From JAGPUQ01 sp049325095 (GTDB taxonomy: Bacteria > Pseudomonadota > Gammaproteobacteria > Pseudomonadales > Porticoccaceae), in contig JBMOPO010000053.1 in NCBI GenBank assembly GCA_049325095.1, forward strand, positions 124,001 through 188,000: a stretch of 64,000 bases of DNA, in the 5' to 3' direction. The position numbers were made by a program, and so were the translations under genes. Under the pieces are notes generated by a model. That model was not told the DNA's origin, searched no databases, and worked only from the letters and a program-made list of their open reading frames with translations. The first letter of the stretch is position 1. Every line of letters starts with the position of its first letter. Of the stretch, positions 41,265-50,196 are shown one piece after another.

Positions 41265-41330
41265 GAAGCAGATCGTTTGTGTTCGCTGATTATCTATGGG
41301 GTTGTCTGGTATGGCGCCCCGGGGAACCCT

Positions 41331-41346
41331 GGCGATGGCCATCGCC
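41331..41346. promoter_or_regulatory. perfect palindrome in the ectA-ectR intergenic region
   Basis: GGCGATGGCCATCGCC is a 16-base perfect palindrome centred about 75 bp upstream of ectA and 207 bp upstream of ectR. A MarR-type dimer such as EctR commonly binds such sites near the ectA promoter. An AT-rich stretch (41440-41475) closer to ectR likely holds its promoter. Confidence 0.45.
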
Positions 41347-41545
41347 GGGAACACCCTGTTTTCCAGGGATAACCGCTGAACTATTCTCCGGAATTTGCAG
41401 ATCCGGGTGATTGCCGGCCGCTGATGGATGACCATGGCCGGATGATTTATCGATTGTATTCAAATTATTTTCGGATGCCAACCCGCGCCGCGGGCTGGGC
41501 CGGGTCGGCTAGAATGGCGCCGCCCCCGGCCGGCGGAAACCGCTC

Positions 41546-42040
41546 TTGGACATCATCGCTCAGGTACTGGTCGCCCTTCGCCAGGTGATCCGCGCCACCG
41601 ACCTCCACTCCCGCCACCTGATGAAGACCACCGGGCTCACGGCACCGCAACTGCTGGTGCTGCGTGAACTGGACGGCGCCGGGGAGCTCTCGGTCAGCGC
41701 CCTGGCGCGGCGCATCAGCCTCAGCCAGGGCACGGTGACCAGCATTCTCGACCGCCTGCAGGCCCGCGGCCTGGTGGACCGGGAGCGCTCGCCGACCGAC
41801 AGGCGCCGGGTCCTGCTGCGCCTGACGCCCGCCGCGCAGGCGGCACTGGCACGGGCGCCGCTGCCGCTGCAGGAACAGTTCGTCCGCCGCTTCGAGGGCC
41901 TGCAGCCGTGGGAACAGCACATGATCCTGGCGGCCCTGCAACGGGTGGCGCAGCTGATGAATGCCGATCGCATCGATGCCGCCCCGGTGCTGGCGATCGG
42001 CGCCCTCGACCAGCGCGAGGCCACCGGTCCCGCGGAGTAG
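41546..42040 (+). CDS. ectR: MarR-family regulator EctR
   Basis: A 164-residue winged-helix regulator. The N-terminus VLVALRQVIRATDLHSRHLM is typical of EctR, followed by the recognition segment LARRISLSQGTVTSILDRLQ and the wing RSPTDRRRVLLRLT. EctR represses ectABC(-ask) in halotolerant methylotrophs and others; divergent placement from ectA supports the same role. TTG at 41546 is the only start that keeps the conserved first helix. Confidence 0.9.
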   Translation: MDIIAQVLVALRQVIRATDLHSRHLMKTTGLTAPQLLVLRELDGAGELSVSALARRISLSQGTVTSILDRLQARGLVDRERSPTDRRRVLLRLTPAAQAALARAPLPLQEQFVRRFEGLQPWEQHMILAALQRVAQLMNADRIDAAPVLAIGALDQREATGPAE

Positions 42041-42064
42041 CCGCACAGGCGATGCATCCTTGCC

Positions 42065-42070
42065 TATACT
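42065..42070 (+). promoter_or_regulatory. -10 box of the LLM oxidoreductase gene
   Basis: TATACT lies 38 bases before the ATG at 42103. No convincing -35 is seen. Confidence 0.35.
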
Positions 42071-42102
42071 CGGCCGCGTCCGCACCACCAGAGAGTCATC
42101 GC

Positions 42103-43071
42103 ATGCGCACCAACGAACTCGGTCTGGTCCTCTCCACCGCCACCGAGGCGCCGCCCCGCGAGCTGGCGGCGATCGGCCGCCTCGCCGAACAACGGGGCTT
42201 CAGCGCGGTGCTGGTCAACGAAGGCCGCGGCGACGCCCTGGCCTGCGCCCAGGCGATCGCCGCGGTCACCGAGCGCCTGCAGGTCGGCACCAACATCGCC
42301 AACATCTATTACCGCCACCCCTTTCTCGCCGCCATGACCGCGGCCACCATCGCCGAACTCTCGGGCGGCCGCCTGGTGCTGGGCCTGGGCAGCAGCCACG
42401 CCCTGCTGCGCACCAGCCAGGGCGTCGAGACGCGCTCGCCCCGCGACGACCTGCGCGACTATGTGGTCAGGGTCAAGGACATTCTGGCCGGAAAGGACGA
42501 CAACCCCTTGTTCCCCGCGCGCCCCTGCCCGTACCCCGTGCCGGTGCTGGTGGCCGGACTCACGGTCGAGAGCGCGGCGGTGGCGGGCGCGGTCGGCGAC
42601 GGGCTGATGCCCTTCCTGCCGACCCTGGACCATCTCAAGACCCTGCTGCGGGCGGCCCGCGAGGCCGCCGCGGCCGCCGGCCGCGATCCGGCGGCGGTGG
42701 ATTGCATCCTCAGCATCCCCACCTTCGTGTCCAACAACCTGGGCGCGGCGATCTCCGCCGCCAAGCACAACCTGGCGTTCTTCGCGCGCCTGCCCAACTA
42801 CCGGCGCCAGTGGCGGCTGTGCGGGTTCGGCGCCGAGATGGACGCGGTGGCGGAGGCCTGGAAGAGCGGCGACCGGCGCGCGGCGGCGGCCTGCATCAGC
42901 GAAGGCATGATCAATCAGGTGTGCGTGTACGGCTCGCCGCAGATGTGCCGCTCGCAACTGGCGGCGTTTCGCGCCGCCGGCGCCCGCCTACCGCTGCTCG
43001 CGGTGAGCCCGGTGGGCGAGGCCGATCGGCTGACCGCCACCCGGGAGGCGATCCGCCTGCTGGCGCCCTGA
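42103..43071 (+). CDS. LLM-class flavin-dependent oxidoreductase
   Basis: A 322-residue luciferase-like TIM-barrel protein using FMN or F420-type flavin. Family features: ELAAIGRLAEQRGFSAVLVN, TNIANIYYRHPFLAAMTAAT, AELSGGRLVLGLGSSHALL and later PVPVLVAGLTVESAAVAGAV. Substrate and cofactor cannot be settled; sequences of this kind are common in alkane or terpene catabolism and in actinobacterial F420 enzymes. It is convergent with hspQ, five bases apart. Confidence 0.87.
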   Translation: MRTNELGLVLSTATEAPPRELAAIGRLAEQRGFSAVLVNEGRGDALACAQAIAAVTERLQVGTNIANIYYRHPFLAAMTAATIAELSGGRLVLGLGSSHALLRTSQGVETRSPRDDLRDYVVRVKDILAGKDDNPLFPARPCPYPVPVLVAGLTVESAAVAGAVGDGLMPFLPTLDHLKTLLRAAREAAAAAGRDPAAVDCILSIPTFVSNNLGAAISAAKHNLAFFARLPNYRRQWRLCGFGAEMDAVAEAWKSGDRRAAAACISEGMINQVCVYGSPQMCRSQLAAFRAAGARLPLLAVSPVGEADRLTATREAIRLLAP

Positions 43072-43076
43072 CCGCC

Positions 43077-43412
43077 TCAATGGCCGGGGGTGGCGCGCAG
43101 GTAGTGATCGCCGGCGAAGGCACCGAACAGCCGCGCCACCTGGGGATGCCTGACCGGGCGGCCGCTGGTGTCGGGCAGCAGATTCTGCTCGGATACATAG
43201 GCGATGTAACAGGACTCGGCGTTTTCCGCCAGCAGGTGGTAGAAGGGCTGGTCGCGGTGCGGGCGCACCGCCTCGGGAATGGCGGCGAGCCACGCCTCGG
43301 AGTGGCTGAACACCGGATCGACATCGAAGATGACACCCCGAAACGGGTAGAGCCGGTGCTTCACCACCTGCCCGATCCGGAACTTGGCGACGCGGCCGAG
43401 GTTGGCGGTCAT
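43077..43412 (-). CDS. hspQ: heat-shock protein HspQ (hemimethylated-DNA-binding fold)
   Basis: A 111-residue HspQ/YccV protein. Motifs: AKFRIGQVVKHRLYPFRGVI, FDVDPVFS, RDQPFYHLLAENAESCYIAY and VSEQNLLPD. In E. coli HspQ is a Lon specificity factor and affects DnaA stability. ATG 43412 overlaps the opgH stop by four bases, so it is translated with the glucan operon, an unusual partner. Confidence 0.92.
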   Translation of the reverse strand: MTANLGRVAKFRIGQVVKHRLYPFRGVIFDVDPVFSHSEAWLAAIPEAVRPHRDQPFYHLLAENAESCYIAYVSEQNLLPDTSGRPVRHPQVARLFGAFAGDHYLRATPGH

Positions 43413-45598
43413 GGCCGGCCGGGCGCCCCCGCCGTGCCCATCGACTGCGGCGTGCCGCCGGCGGGGGCGGGCTCCGCCGCACCGCGCCCGGGCGCGGGGG
43501 CTGCGCGCCACGGCGGCACCGGCGCCTGGAACAGCGCCTCGATCAAGCGCCCCCAGGAGGTATCCGGCGGTTGCGACCAGGCCATCCGATGCAGATCGGC
43601 AAGCGCCTCCGCGTCTTCGGCGAGGAACCCCTTGTCGGCGGCAGTGAGCGCGCCCGGACCCCGCTCGATGCAGGCCGCGGTCAGGACCGCGCGCCGGGCG
43701 CGCCGCAGCGGCGTGGCGCGGCGGGTGCGCGCCAGTTGCCGGTGCAGGGCGTTGGCGATCGGGCTCAACACCGCCCTCGAGAATCCCCGGGGCACCCCCG
43801 CCACCGGACAGCGGTAGGCCGCCAGGTCCTGGAGCACGGGGGGCGGTGCGGCCTCCTCGGGCACCAGCAGCCAGCCGGCGCTGCGCAACCTAGTGCCGGC
43901 GCGGTAGCGGCTGAGCCACACCGAGATCGGCGCCGCGAACACCAGCGGCAGCGCCACCGGCAGCGACCACAGAAAGAATCCCGGATCCAGCCAGAAGGCG
44001 AAACCGCCCCAGGCCAGCGCCAGCAGGGTGCCCGGCGCCTGGCGGACCAGGGCGTCGGCCCAGAGCGTCTCCCGGGTGCGGTTCTGCCCGGCCCACTGCA
44101 CCTGGGTGCCGAGCAGGGCTTCGACCACGTACCGGGCATGGGCCAGCATGCGGATGGGGGCGAGCAGGGAGGCCACCAGCACCTCCAGCAGCAGGCTCCC
44201 GCCGAGCCGCAGCGCGCCGCCCATGGCGCGCCGCCGGCCGCGGTCGCAGAGCACTTCGAGCAGCGCCAGCAGCTTGGGCAGGAACAGCACCACCAGGGTG
44301 ACGCCGATCAGGGTCAGGGCCCAGTTCGGTCGCCACTCCGGCCACAGTGGGTAGAGCGCGTGCGGCTCCGGAAAATACTCGACCGGCAGCAGGGTCAGGA
44401 GTGCGGCCTCGGCGGTCGCCGCCGCCAGAAACGCCAGCCACAGCAGGGACGACACATAGTTCATGATGCCGTTGAGAAAGGCGGCGCGGTGGGCGGCGCA
44501 AAAGCCGCGGCCGAACAGGAAGGCGAGATGCTGGAGATTGCCCTTCACCCAGCGCCGGTCGCGGGTGAGCTCGTCGACCAGGGTGGGCGGCGCCTCCTCG
44601 TAGCTGCCGCCCAGGCCCGGCTCCAGCCAGATTTCGTGGCCGGCGCGGCGCAGCAGCGCGGCTTCGACGAAATCGTGGCTGAGCACCGCGCCGCGGAACA
44701 GACCCCAGCCGCGCAACTGCGGCAGCCCGGCGTGGGCCATGAAGGGCGCTACCCGCAGCACCGCGTTGTGGCCCCAGAACACGCTCTCCCCCAACTGCAG
44801 GGCGGCGAGCCCGGCGAGGAACAGCGGCCCGTAGAGGCGCGAGCCGAACTGCTGGACGCGGGCGTGCAGGGTATTGGCGTTGATCAGCGCCGGGGCGGTC
44901 TGGAGGATGGCGATCTGCGGGGCGAGTTCCATCAGCCGCACCAGGGTGACCAGGGTGGCGCCGGTCATCAGGCTGTCGGCGTCGAGCACCACCATGTAGC
45001 GATAGCGGTCGCCCCAGCGCGCCAGGAAATCGCCGACGTTGCCGGGCTTGCGCTTGACGTTGAGGGTGCGGCGGCGGTAGTGGATGCGGCCGTGGGCGCC
45101 GAGTTCCTCGCACAGTTCGAACCAGGCTTCGCGCTCGGCCAGCCAGACCTCGGGGTCGCGGCTGTCGGACAGGATGAAAAACTCGAAGTGGGCCAGCTCG
45201 CCACTGGCGGCCAGGCTGAGGTAGGTGGCGCGCAGGCCGGCGAAGCTGCGCTCGATCTCCTCGTGGTAGATGGGAAACAGGATCGCGGTGGGCGCCAACC
45301 CGGTGGCGGCGAGGCGATCGGCGGCGGTGCGCCGCAGCGGGCTCAGCGGGTCGCCGCCCAAGCGCCGCAGCGCAAAGCCGTAGACCGCGATCCAGAAACC
45401 CGCGGTGATGCCGGCGAACAGCAGGCAGAACAGCGCCAGGATCACCACTTCCAGCGGCTTGGCGCCATGGTAGGGCAGTACCTCGCGCATACCCCAGCCG
45501 GCGGCCGCCACCGAAGCCAGTACCAGCACCAGAAACAGGCTGCGCCGCCAGCGGGCCCGAGCCCGCCACCGGAACCCCGCCTCAGCCCGCGCGGCCAT
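43409..45598 (-). CDS. opgH: osmoregulated periplasmic glucan glucosyltransferase OpgH
   Basis: A 729-residue GT2 inner-membrane enzyme that polymerises glucose from UDP-glucose and exports the glucan. Two N-terminal helices, a cytoplasmic GT domain (TAILFPIYHEEIERSFAGLR; VVLDADSLMTG with DxD; SHDFVEAALLRRAGHE; RDRRWVKGNLQ) and further C-terminal helices. It is about 118 residues shorter than E. coli OpgH and lacks its soluble N-terminal region, which in E. coli binds FtsZ. The gene overlaps a 96-codon gene upstream by 17 bases and hspQ downstream by four. Confidence 0.95.
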   Translation of the reverse strand: MAARAEAGFRWRARARWRRSLFLVLVLASVAAAGWGMREVLPYHGAKPLEVVILALFCLLFAGITAGFWIAVYGFALRRLGGDPLSPLRRTAADRLAATGLAPTAILFPIYHEEIERSFAGLRATYLSLAASGELAHFEFFILSDSRDPEVWLAEREAWFELCEELGAHGRIHYRRRTLNVKRKPGNVGDFLARWGDRYRYMVVLDADSLMTGATLVTLVRLMELAPQIAILQTAPALINANTLHARVQQFGSRLYGPLFLAGLAALQLGESVFWGHNAVLRVAPFMAHAGLPQLRGWGLFRGAVLSHDFVEAALLRRAGHEIWLEPGLGGSYEEAPPTLVDELTRDRRWVKGNLQHLAFLFGRGFCAAHRAAFLNGIMNYVSSLLWLAFLAAATAEAALLTLLPVEYFPEPHALYPLWPEWRPNWALTLIGVTLVVLFLPKLLALLEVLCDRGRRRAMGGALRLGGSLLLEVLVASLLAPIRMLAHARYVVEALLGTQVQWAGQNRTRETLWADALVRQAPGTLLALAWGGFAFWLDPGFFLWSLPVALPLVFAAPISVWLSRYRAGTRLRSAGWLLVPEEAAPPPVLQDLAAYRCPVAGVPRGFSRAVLSPIANALHRQLARTRRATPLRRARRAVLTAACIERGPGALTAADKGFLAEDAEALADLHRMAWSQPPDTSWGRLIEALFQAPVPPWRAAPAPGRGAAEPAPAGGTPQSMGTAGAPGRP

Positions 45599-45872
45599 CG
45601 ACCGGCCGCTGCCAGCGCCCGCTCAGGGGGGGCGGAAGGCTGACCGAAACCGTCCGGCGCCCCATCCAGGAGGGATCGGCGAGCAGTTGCCGCCGCCAGT
45701 CGCGGCCCCCGGCGAGGTCCCCGGCGATGGCCGCCTGCAGCCGCGCGACGGCGGCGGCGGCCGCTCCCGGCGCCACGCCGGCCAGGCGCAGATACCCGTA
45801 GGCCCGCACCAGCGGCAACAGCTCCGGTTCGAACAGCAGGGGGACGGGGCCGCGATCTGGTACCGGTGGCAT
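45582..45872 (-). CDS. small protein between opgG and opgH
   Basis: A 96-residue frame whose ATG overlaps the opgG stop (ATGA at 45872) and whose end overlaps opgH by 17 bases, so it is almost certainly translated. Residues 10-65 are mostly helical (EPELLPLVRAYGYLRLAGVA, AAAVARLQAAIAGDL), and the rest is basic with prolines. There is no membrane segment and no recognised family. Its place corresponds to the missing N-terminal region of OpgH, so it may be a detached version of that regulatory part. Confidence 0.7.
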   Translation of the reverse strand: MPPVPDRGPVPLLFEPELLPLVRAYGYLRLAGVAPGAAAAAVARLQAAIAGDLAGGRDWRRQLLADPSWMGRRTVSVSLPPPLSGRWQRPVDGRAG

Positions 45873-47410
45873 CAGGGTGTCAGCGAGTTGATCCAAGGCA
45901 GATGGTAACTCCAGGTCTCGGTGAGCGTCTGGTCGTCGCGGCGCAGAAATGCGCGCATCTCCATGCCGGACTCGTTTTCCGGGCGCGCGGTGAACACCAA
46001 TCGCCAGCGCCCGGCGGCTTCCAGATACTCGACATACTGTTCGAGCACCTTGCCGCCCGCCACCGTGACCTCGCCCAGCACCTGGGCCTCCGGATCCCGC
46101 ACCTGGTCCAGCGGGCCGCCGGCGAAATCGACCGCGAAGCGGTAGCTGTCGGCACTCAGCCGCCGGTCGCTGCCCTGGGCGCGTCCGACCAGGGTGTTGA
46201 CCACCGCCGCCACCGGCTGTTCCGGCGCCGGCGCCGGACCGAACCGCACCTCGTACTCGAGCCGCAGCCGCTGCCCGGCCGGCACCGGCTGCCGCGGACT
46301 CCAGAACGCCACCATGTTGTCGTTGGTCTCGTCGGGCGAGGGGATTTCGACCAGCACGATGCGCCCCGGCCCGGCCGGCTCGTCCAGTGCCACCCAGGCC
46401 CCGGGCTGCCGCTCGTACCCCGCGTCGCCGTCCTCGTAGGCATCGAACCGGCGGTCGCGCTGCAGCAGCCCGAATCCCCGGGCGTCGGCGACCGCGAAGG
46501 TGTAGATCTCGGGCGCCCGCGGATTGAGCAGCGGCCGCCACAGCCATTCCCCGTTCCCGTCATGGATCGACAGGCCATCGCTGTTGTGGACTTCGGGGCG
46601 CCACTGGCCGAGCGGACGGGGGGTGTTCTCGCCGTAGAAGAACATGCTGGTCAGCGGGGCGATGCCGAACAGATCGATGCCCTCGCGCACGAACAGCGCG
46701 GCGCGCACGGCGATCCGGGTGGCATCCCCCGGGGTGATCAGGAACTCGTAGCCGCCGGTCACCCGGGGGCCGTCGAGCAGCGCATAGATGCGCAGCTCGG
46801 CGGCATCCGGGCGCGGCTGCTCCAGCCAGAACTCGGTGAACGCGGGAAACTCCTCGCCGCTGGGCAACCCGGTGTCGATCGCCAGGCCGCGCGCCCACTG
46901 GCCGAGGACGCCATCCCGGCCGGTGGCGCGGAAATAGCTCGCCGCGCTGAACTCCATCACCACGGGGCGGTCGTCGGACCGGGCCCCGTAATGGACCCGA
47001 AAGCCGGCGAAGCCCAGGTCCGGGGGGATCCGTTTGACCAGTTCCGGATCGCCAAAATCGAAGTAGTCGCGCTCGAACGGCACCGCGTGCACGCCGTCGG
47101 AGGCAATCCGGTGGATCCGCACCGGGTGATCGAGGTGGCGGGCCGGCGCCACGAACGACACCTGAAACGAGGGGTTGCCCGTGCGCCACAGCCGCCGCTC
47201 GTGCAGAAATCGAAACCGGCGCGCCTGCTCGTAGGACAGCTCGCGGAGAAAATCCGGGATTTTCTGCGGCTCCCGGTAAGGCTCCGCCGCGCGGCGCTCG
47301 GCCAGCGCCACCACCTCGGACCAGCCGAAGGCGTCTGCGGCCGCCGGCCACCAGGACATTGCCGCCAGGGCGATCAGCCAGGGGTTGAGAAACGACCGTG
47401 CACTGCGCAT
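45872..47410 (-). CDS. opgG: glucan biosynthesis protein OpgG (MdoG)
   Basis: A 512-residue periplasmic protein for OPG branching. Signal peptide PWLIALAAMSWWPAAADAFG; family blocks FGWSEVVALAERRAAEPYRE, ASYFRATG, FTEFWLEQP, IAPLTSMFFYGENTPRP, EVHNSDGLSIHDGNGEWLWR and ARGFGLLQRDR. The C-terminal Ig-like domain ends WSYHLPWINSLTP. The ATG at 47410 starts the signal peptide; upstream sequence is not coding-like. First gene of opgG-(96 aa)-opgH-hspQ, divergent from opgD. Confidence 0.95.
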   Translation of the reverse strand: MRSARSFLNPWLIALAAMSWWPAAADAFGWSEVVALAERRAAEPYREPQKIPDFLRELSYEQARRFRFLHERRLWRTGNPSFQVSFVAPARHLDHPVRIHRIASDGVHAVPFERDYFDFGDPELVKRIPPDLGFAGFRVHYGARSDDRPVVMEFSAASYFRATGRDGVLGQWARGLAIDTGLPSGEEFPAFTEFWLEQPRPDAAELRIYALLDGPRVTGGYEFLITPGDATRIAVRAALFVREGIDLFGIAPLTSMFFYGENTPRPLGQWRPEVHNSDGLSIHDGNGEWLWRPLLNPRAPEIYTFAVADARGFGLLQRDRRFDAYEDGDAGYERQPGAWVALDEPAGPGRIVLVEIPSPDETNDNMVAFWSPRQPVPAGQRLRLEYEVRFGPAPAPEQPVAAVVNTLVGRAQGSDRRLSADSYRFAVDFAGGPLDQVRDPEAQVLGEVTVAGGKVLEQYVEYLEAAGRWRLVFTARPENESGMEMRAFLRRDDQTLTETWSYHLPWINSLTP

Positions 47411-47504
47411 TGAGGTCCTGCAGCAATCCGGGAAGCCATCCGGGCCGTGGATCGGCCCGCAGCGCCTGGGCGGCGCGGAGAGAACGACCGGGCGATGGCG
47501 CGCG

Positions 47505-47510
47505 ATTGTA
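47505..47510 (-). promoter_or_regulatory. -10 box for opgG
   Basis: TACAAT on the minus strand, about 95 bases before the opgG ATG. The -35 is weak. It lies 98 bases from the opposing opgD -10 box, so both sides of the divergent pair share control space. Confidence 0.35.
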
Positions 47511-47607
47511 AAGAAGTTCCTGGGTGCGAGACATCGACCGGCGCAGAAAATTTCCGCGCCGCCGCCCGGGATCGCGCGCCGGTGGTGGCACCGGGCGCGA
47601 CGATCCC

Positions 47608-47613
47608 TATACT
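47608..47613 (+). promoter_or_regulatory. -10 box for opgD
   Basis: TATACT lies 94 bases before the opgD TTG start; the -35 is not evident. Confidence 0.35.
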
Positions 47614-47706
47614 GCGCGCCCTGTGGGTTTGTCTGGCGCGGCCGGGCCGCCATGGGCGCCCGCCCCGCGCCGCCCGCCGCCCATCGGGACACACAGGAGC
47701 GCTCAC

Positions 47707-49302
47707 TTGACCTCGATCGACCAAGACAGACGCCGGGTGCTGCAAGGCTTGCTGGCGGCGGGTGCCGGCCTCGCCGGCTGGCTGCCCCGGAGCGCCGCCG
47801 GCGCGGCGCCCCGGCTCGAGTTCGGGCCGGAGCGGCCGTTCAGCTTTGCGGCGCTCATCGAGCGCGCCCGGGAGCTCGCCGACCAGCCCTATCGCGAGCC
47901 GCGTTCGCCGGGCGCGGACGTGGTGACCGAGATCGACTACGACCAGCACGGCCAGATCCGCCACCGGCCGGAACTGGCGCTGTGGGCGGACGGCCCGGGC
48001 GCCTTTCCGGCGACCTTCTTCCACCTCGGCAAATGGTTTCGACAGCCGGTGCACCTCTACACCTTGGCCGGAGGCCGGGCGCGGGAGATCCGCTATCGCC
48101 GCGACTACTTTTCGATTCCGCCGGACAACCCCGCGCAGCGCATGCCGGACGACGCCGGCTTCGCCGGGTTTCGATTCCACGAATCCCGCGCCCGCGCCGA
48201 CTGGCGCACCCAGGATTGGGTCGCCTTTCTAGGCGCCTCCTATTTCCGCGCGATCGGCGCGCTCGGCCAGTACGGGCTGTCGGCGCGCGGCGTGGCCATC
48301 GACACCGCGGTGGTCGGCCCCGAGGAGTTCCCCCAGTTTCGCGAGTTCTATCTGGAGCCCACCCCCACCCCGGACGCCCCGGTGCTGGTCCACGCCCTGC
48401 TCGAGGGGCCGGGCATCTGCGGCGCCTATCGCTTCGAGCTGCTGCGCCGCGAGGGCGTGGTCATGGAGGTCGAGTGCCATCTGTTCCTGCGCCGCGACCT
48501 CCTCCGCCTGGGGATCGCGCCGCTCACCTCCATGTTCTGGTACAGCGAACAGGGCCGCGGCCGCGAGCTGGACTGGCGGCCGGAAATCCACGACTCGGAC
48601 GGCCTGGCGATCTGGAACGGCGCCGGCGAACGCATCTGGCGGCCGCTGCGCAACCCACCGTTCCCCACCGCCAGCAGCTTCCTGGATTTCAACCCGCGGG
48701 GCTTCGGCCTGCTGCAGCGCGACCGGGATTTCGAGCACTATCTCGACGGGGTGCGCTACGACCTCCGCCCCAGCCTGTGGATCGAGCCCCTGGAAGCCTG
48801 GGGCGAGGGCTCAGTGCAACTGGTCGAACTGGCCACCGACGACGAGATTCACGACAACATGGTGGCCATGTGGGTGCCGGCGGGCGCGGCCCGGCGCGGC
48901 AATCGCTATCGCTACCGCTACCGCATGCACTGGCTGGCCGACGAGCCCTACCCGGCGCGCGACCTGGCCCGGGTGATCGCCACCCGCTCCGGCCGCGGCG
49001 GCGAACCGGGCACCATCCGCAAGCCCGGGCAGGTGCGCTATGTGGTGGAGTTCGCCGGCCCGGTGCTCGCCGGGCTCGATCCCCAGGCGGAGGTCGCGGC
49101 GGTGGTGTCGAGTTCGACCGGGGCGGAGCGGATCCTGCTGGCGCGCGCCGAGCCGGTACCCGCCGTCCAGGCCCGCTGGCGGGCGCTGTTCGATCTGGCG
49201 GTCGAGCCGGGGGAGGTCGCCGATCTGCGCCTGTACCTGCGCCACAACGACCGCGCCCTGAGCGAAACCTGGCTGTTTCAGCACCTCTCGCCCGCCGGCT
49301 GA
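47707..49302 (+). CDS. opgD: glucan biosynthesis protein OpgD (Tat-exported OpgG paralogue)
   Basis: A 531-residue periplasmic protein. Twin-arginine signal DRRRVLQGLLAAGAGLAGWL near the N-terminus, as in E. coli OpgD. The body is parallel to OpgG: ASYFRAIGALGQYGLSARG, IAPLTSMFWYSEQGRG, EIHDSDGLAIWNGAGERIWR, RGFGLLQRDRDF. TTG 47707 is the start because AGGAG lies seven bases upstream and the Tat motif follows directly. OpgD sets glucan length/branching. Placing opgD divergently beside opgG is unlike E. coli, where it is unlinked. Confidence 0.93.
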   Translation: MTSIDQDRRRVLQGLLAAGAGLAGWLPRSAAGAAPRLEFGPERPFSFAALIERARELADQPYREPRSPGADVVTEIDYDQHGQIRHRPELALWADGPGAFPATFFHLGKWFRQPVHLYTLAGGRAREIRYRRDYFSIPPDNPAQRMPDDAGFAGFRFHESRARADWRTQDWVAFLGASYFRAIGALGQYGLSARGVAIDTAVVGPEEFPQFREFYLEPTPTPDAPVLVHALLEGPGICGAYRFELLRREGVVMEVECHLFLRRDLLRLGIAPLTSMFWYSEQGRGRELDWRPEIHDSDGLAIWNGAGERIWRPLRNPPFPTASSFLDFNPRGFGLLQRDRDFEHYLDGVRYDLRPSLWIEPLEAWGEGSVQLVELATDDEIHDNMVAMWVPAGAARRGNRYRYRYRMHWLADEPYPARDLARVIATRSGRGGEPGTIRKPGQVRYVVEFAGPVLAGLDPQAEVAAVVSSSTGAERILLARAEPVPAVQARWRALFDLAVEPGEVADLRLYLRHNDRALSETWLFQHLSPAG

Positions 49303-50048
49303 CGGGCGCTGCGGGCTGCCGCCGGTGGGGGCCCTCGGCCCGGCGCCGGAGCCTCGTCCGCCAGGTGCAGGTGTGCGCCGCGCAGCAGGGGCAGCACCGA
49401 CCGGTTGACTCCGCCCAGGTGAAACATCGGCATCATGTTGCGCACCGCCGCGGCCGCGCCGGCCAGCAGGCGGCGGCCGAGCAGGGCCTGGAACAGGCGC
49501 TCGTAGCTCTGCTGGGTAAGGCCGATGGCCCTGGGTCGACCGGCGGCGCCGCGGGCGTAGAGGTGCAGGAGCTCCTCTTCTCCCCGGGTTCGCACCCGGG
49601 GCCGGGCAGCGCGCTGCGCATCGCGCCAGCGGCGATAATCCGGCCACCGCCGGTGTCCGTCGTCCAGCGCGATGATGTGGCGCAGGCGACCGAGCTGCGG
49701 CGCCATGCGCGCCGCCCGTTCGTAGAACTCCCCCGCCACGAACAGCACCCGGCTCCCGGCCTCGTCCAGCCGTTCGATCAGATCCAGGTCCGGCAGGCGC
49801 CAGTCCAGCGCCGCCAGCGCCTGGCCGCTGGCGGCGGCACCGATCAGCAATTCGATGAATTCGGGGCGGTTGTGCGCCAGGATCGCGATCCGCTCGCGGC
49901 CCGGCAGCCCGATGCCGAGCAGGCCGTTGCCGACCTGCCAGCCGTGGGCGACCAGCTCGCCAAAACAGTGGGTCCGGCCCTGGAAGGTGATCGCCGGGCT
50001 CCAGCAGCGCGTCTGGCGCAGGGTGGCGAAATGGTCCGCAACCAGCAT
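49278..50048 (-). pseudogene. truncated AMP-binding acyl-CoA ligase
   Basis: About 256 residues equal to the N-terminal half of an acyl-CoA synthetase (usual length ~520). ATFQG-like start (AITFQGRTHCFGELVAHGWQ), AILAHNRPEFIELLIGAAAS, and a late HLYARGAAGRPRAIGLT in the place of the ATP-binding YTSGTTGRPKGV motif, with key Ser/Thr/Lys residues lost. It ends at 49278, inside the opgD coding end, without the catalytic C-terminal domain. A decayed, probably inactive gene; an ATG at 50111 is an alternative start. Confidence 0.75.
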
Positions 50049-50154
50049 GGCAGTCCACCGGGTTATGTCTGTTATGCCGCACAGATTATTTCCTGGGGCC
50101 GCGGCAGGCAACCCCGCGCCGGGCGATGGCCCCGACCCGGGCGCGGGACTGGGC

Positions 50155-50160
50155 TACAAT
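50155..50160 (+). promoter_or_regulatory. -10 box for gspE
   Basis: TACAAT lies 37 bases before the GTG start of the gspE-like gene. It may also serve glnE, which follows two bases after. Confidence 0.35.
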
Positions 50161-50196
50161 CACCGGCGGCCTGTGCGGTCGGGAGGGCACGACAGC

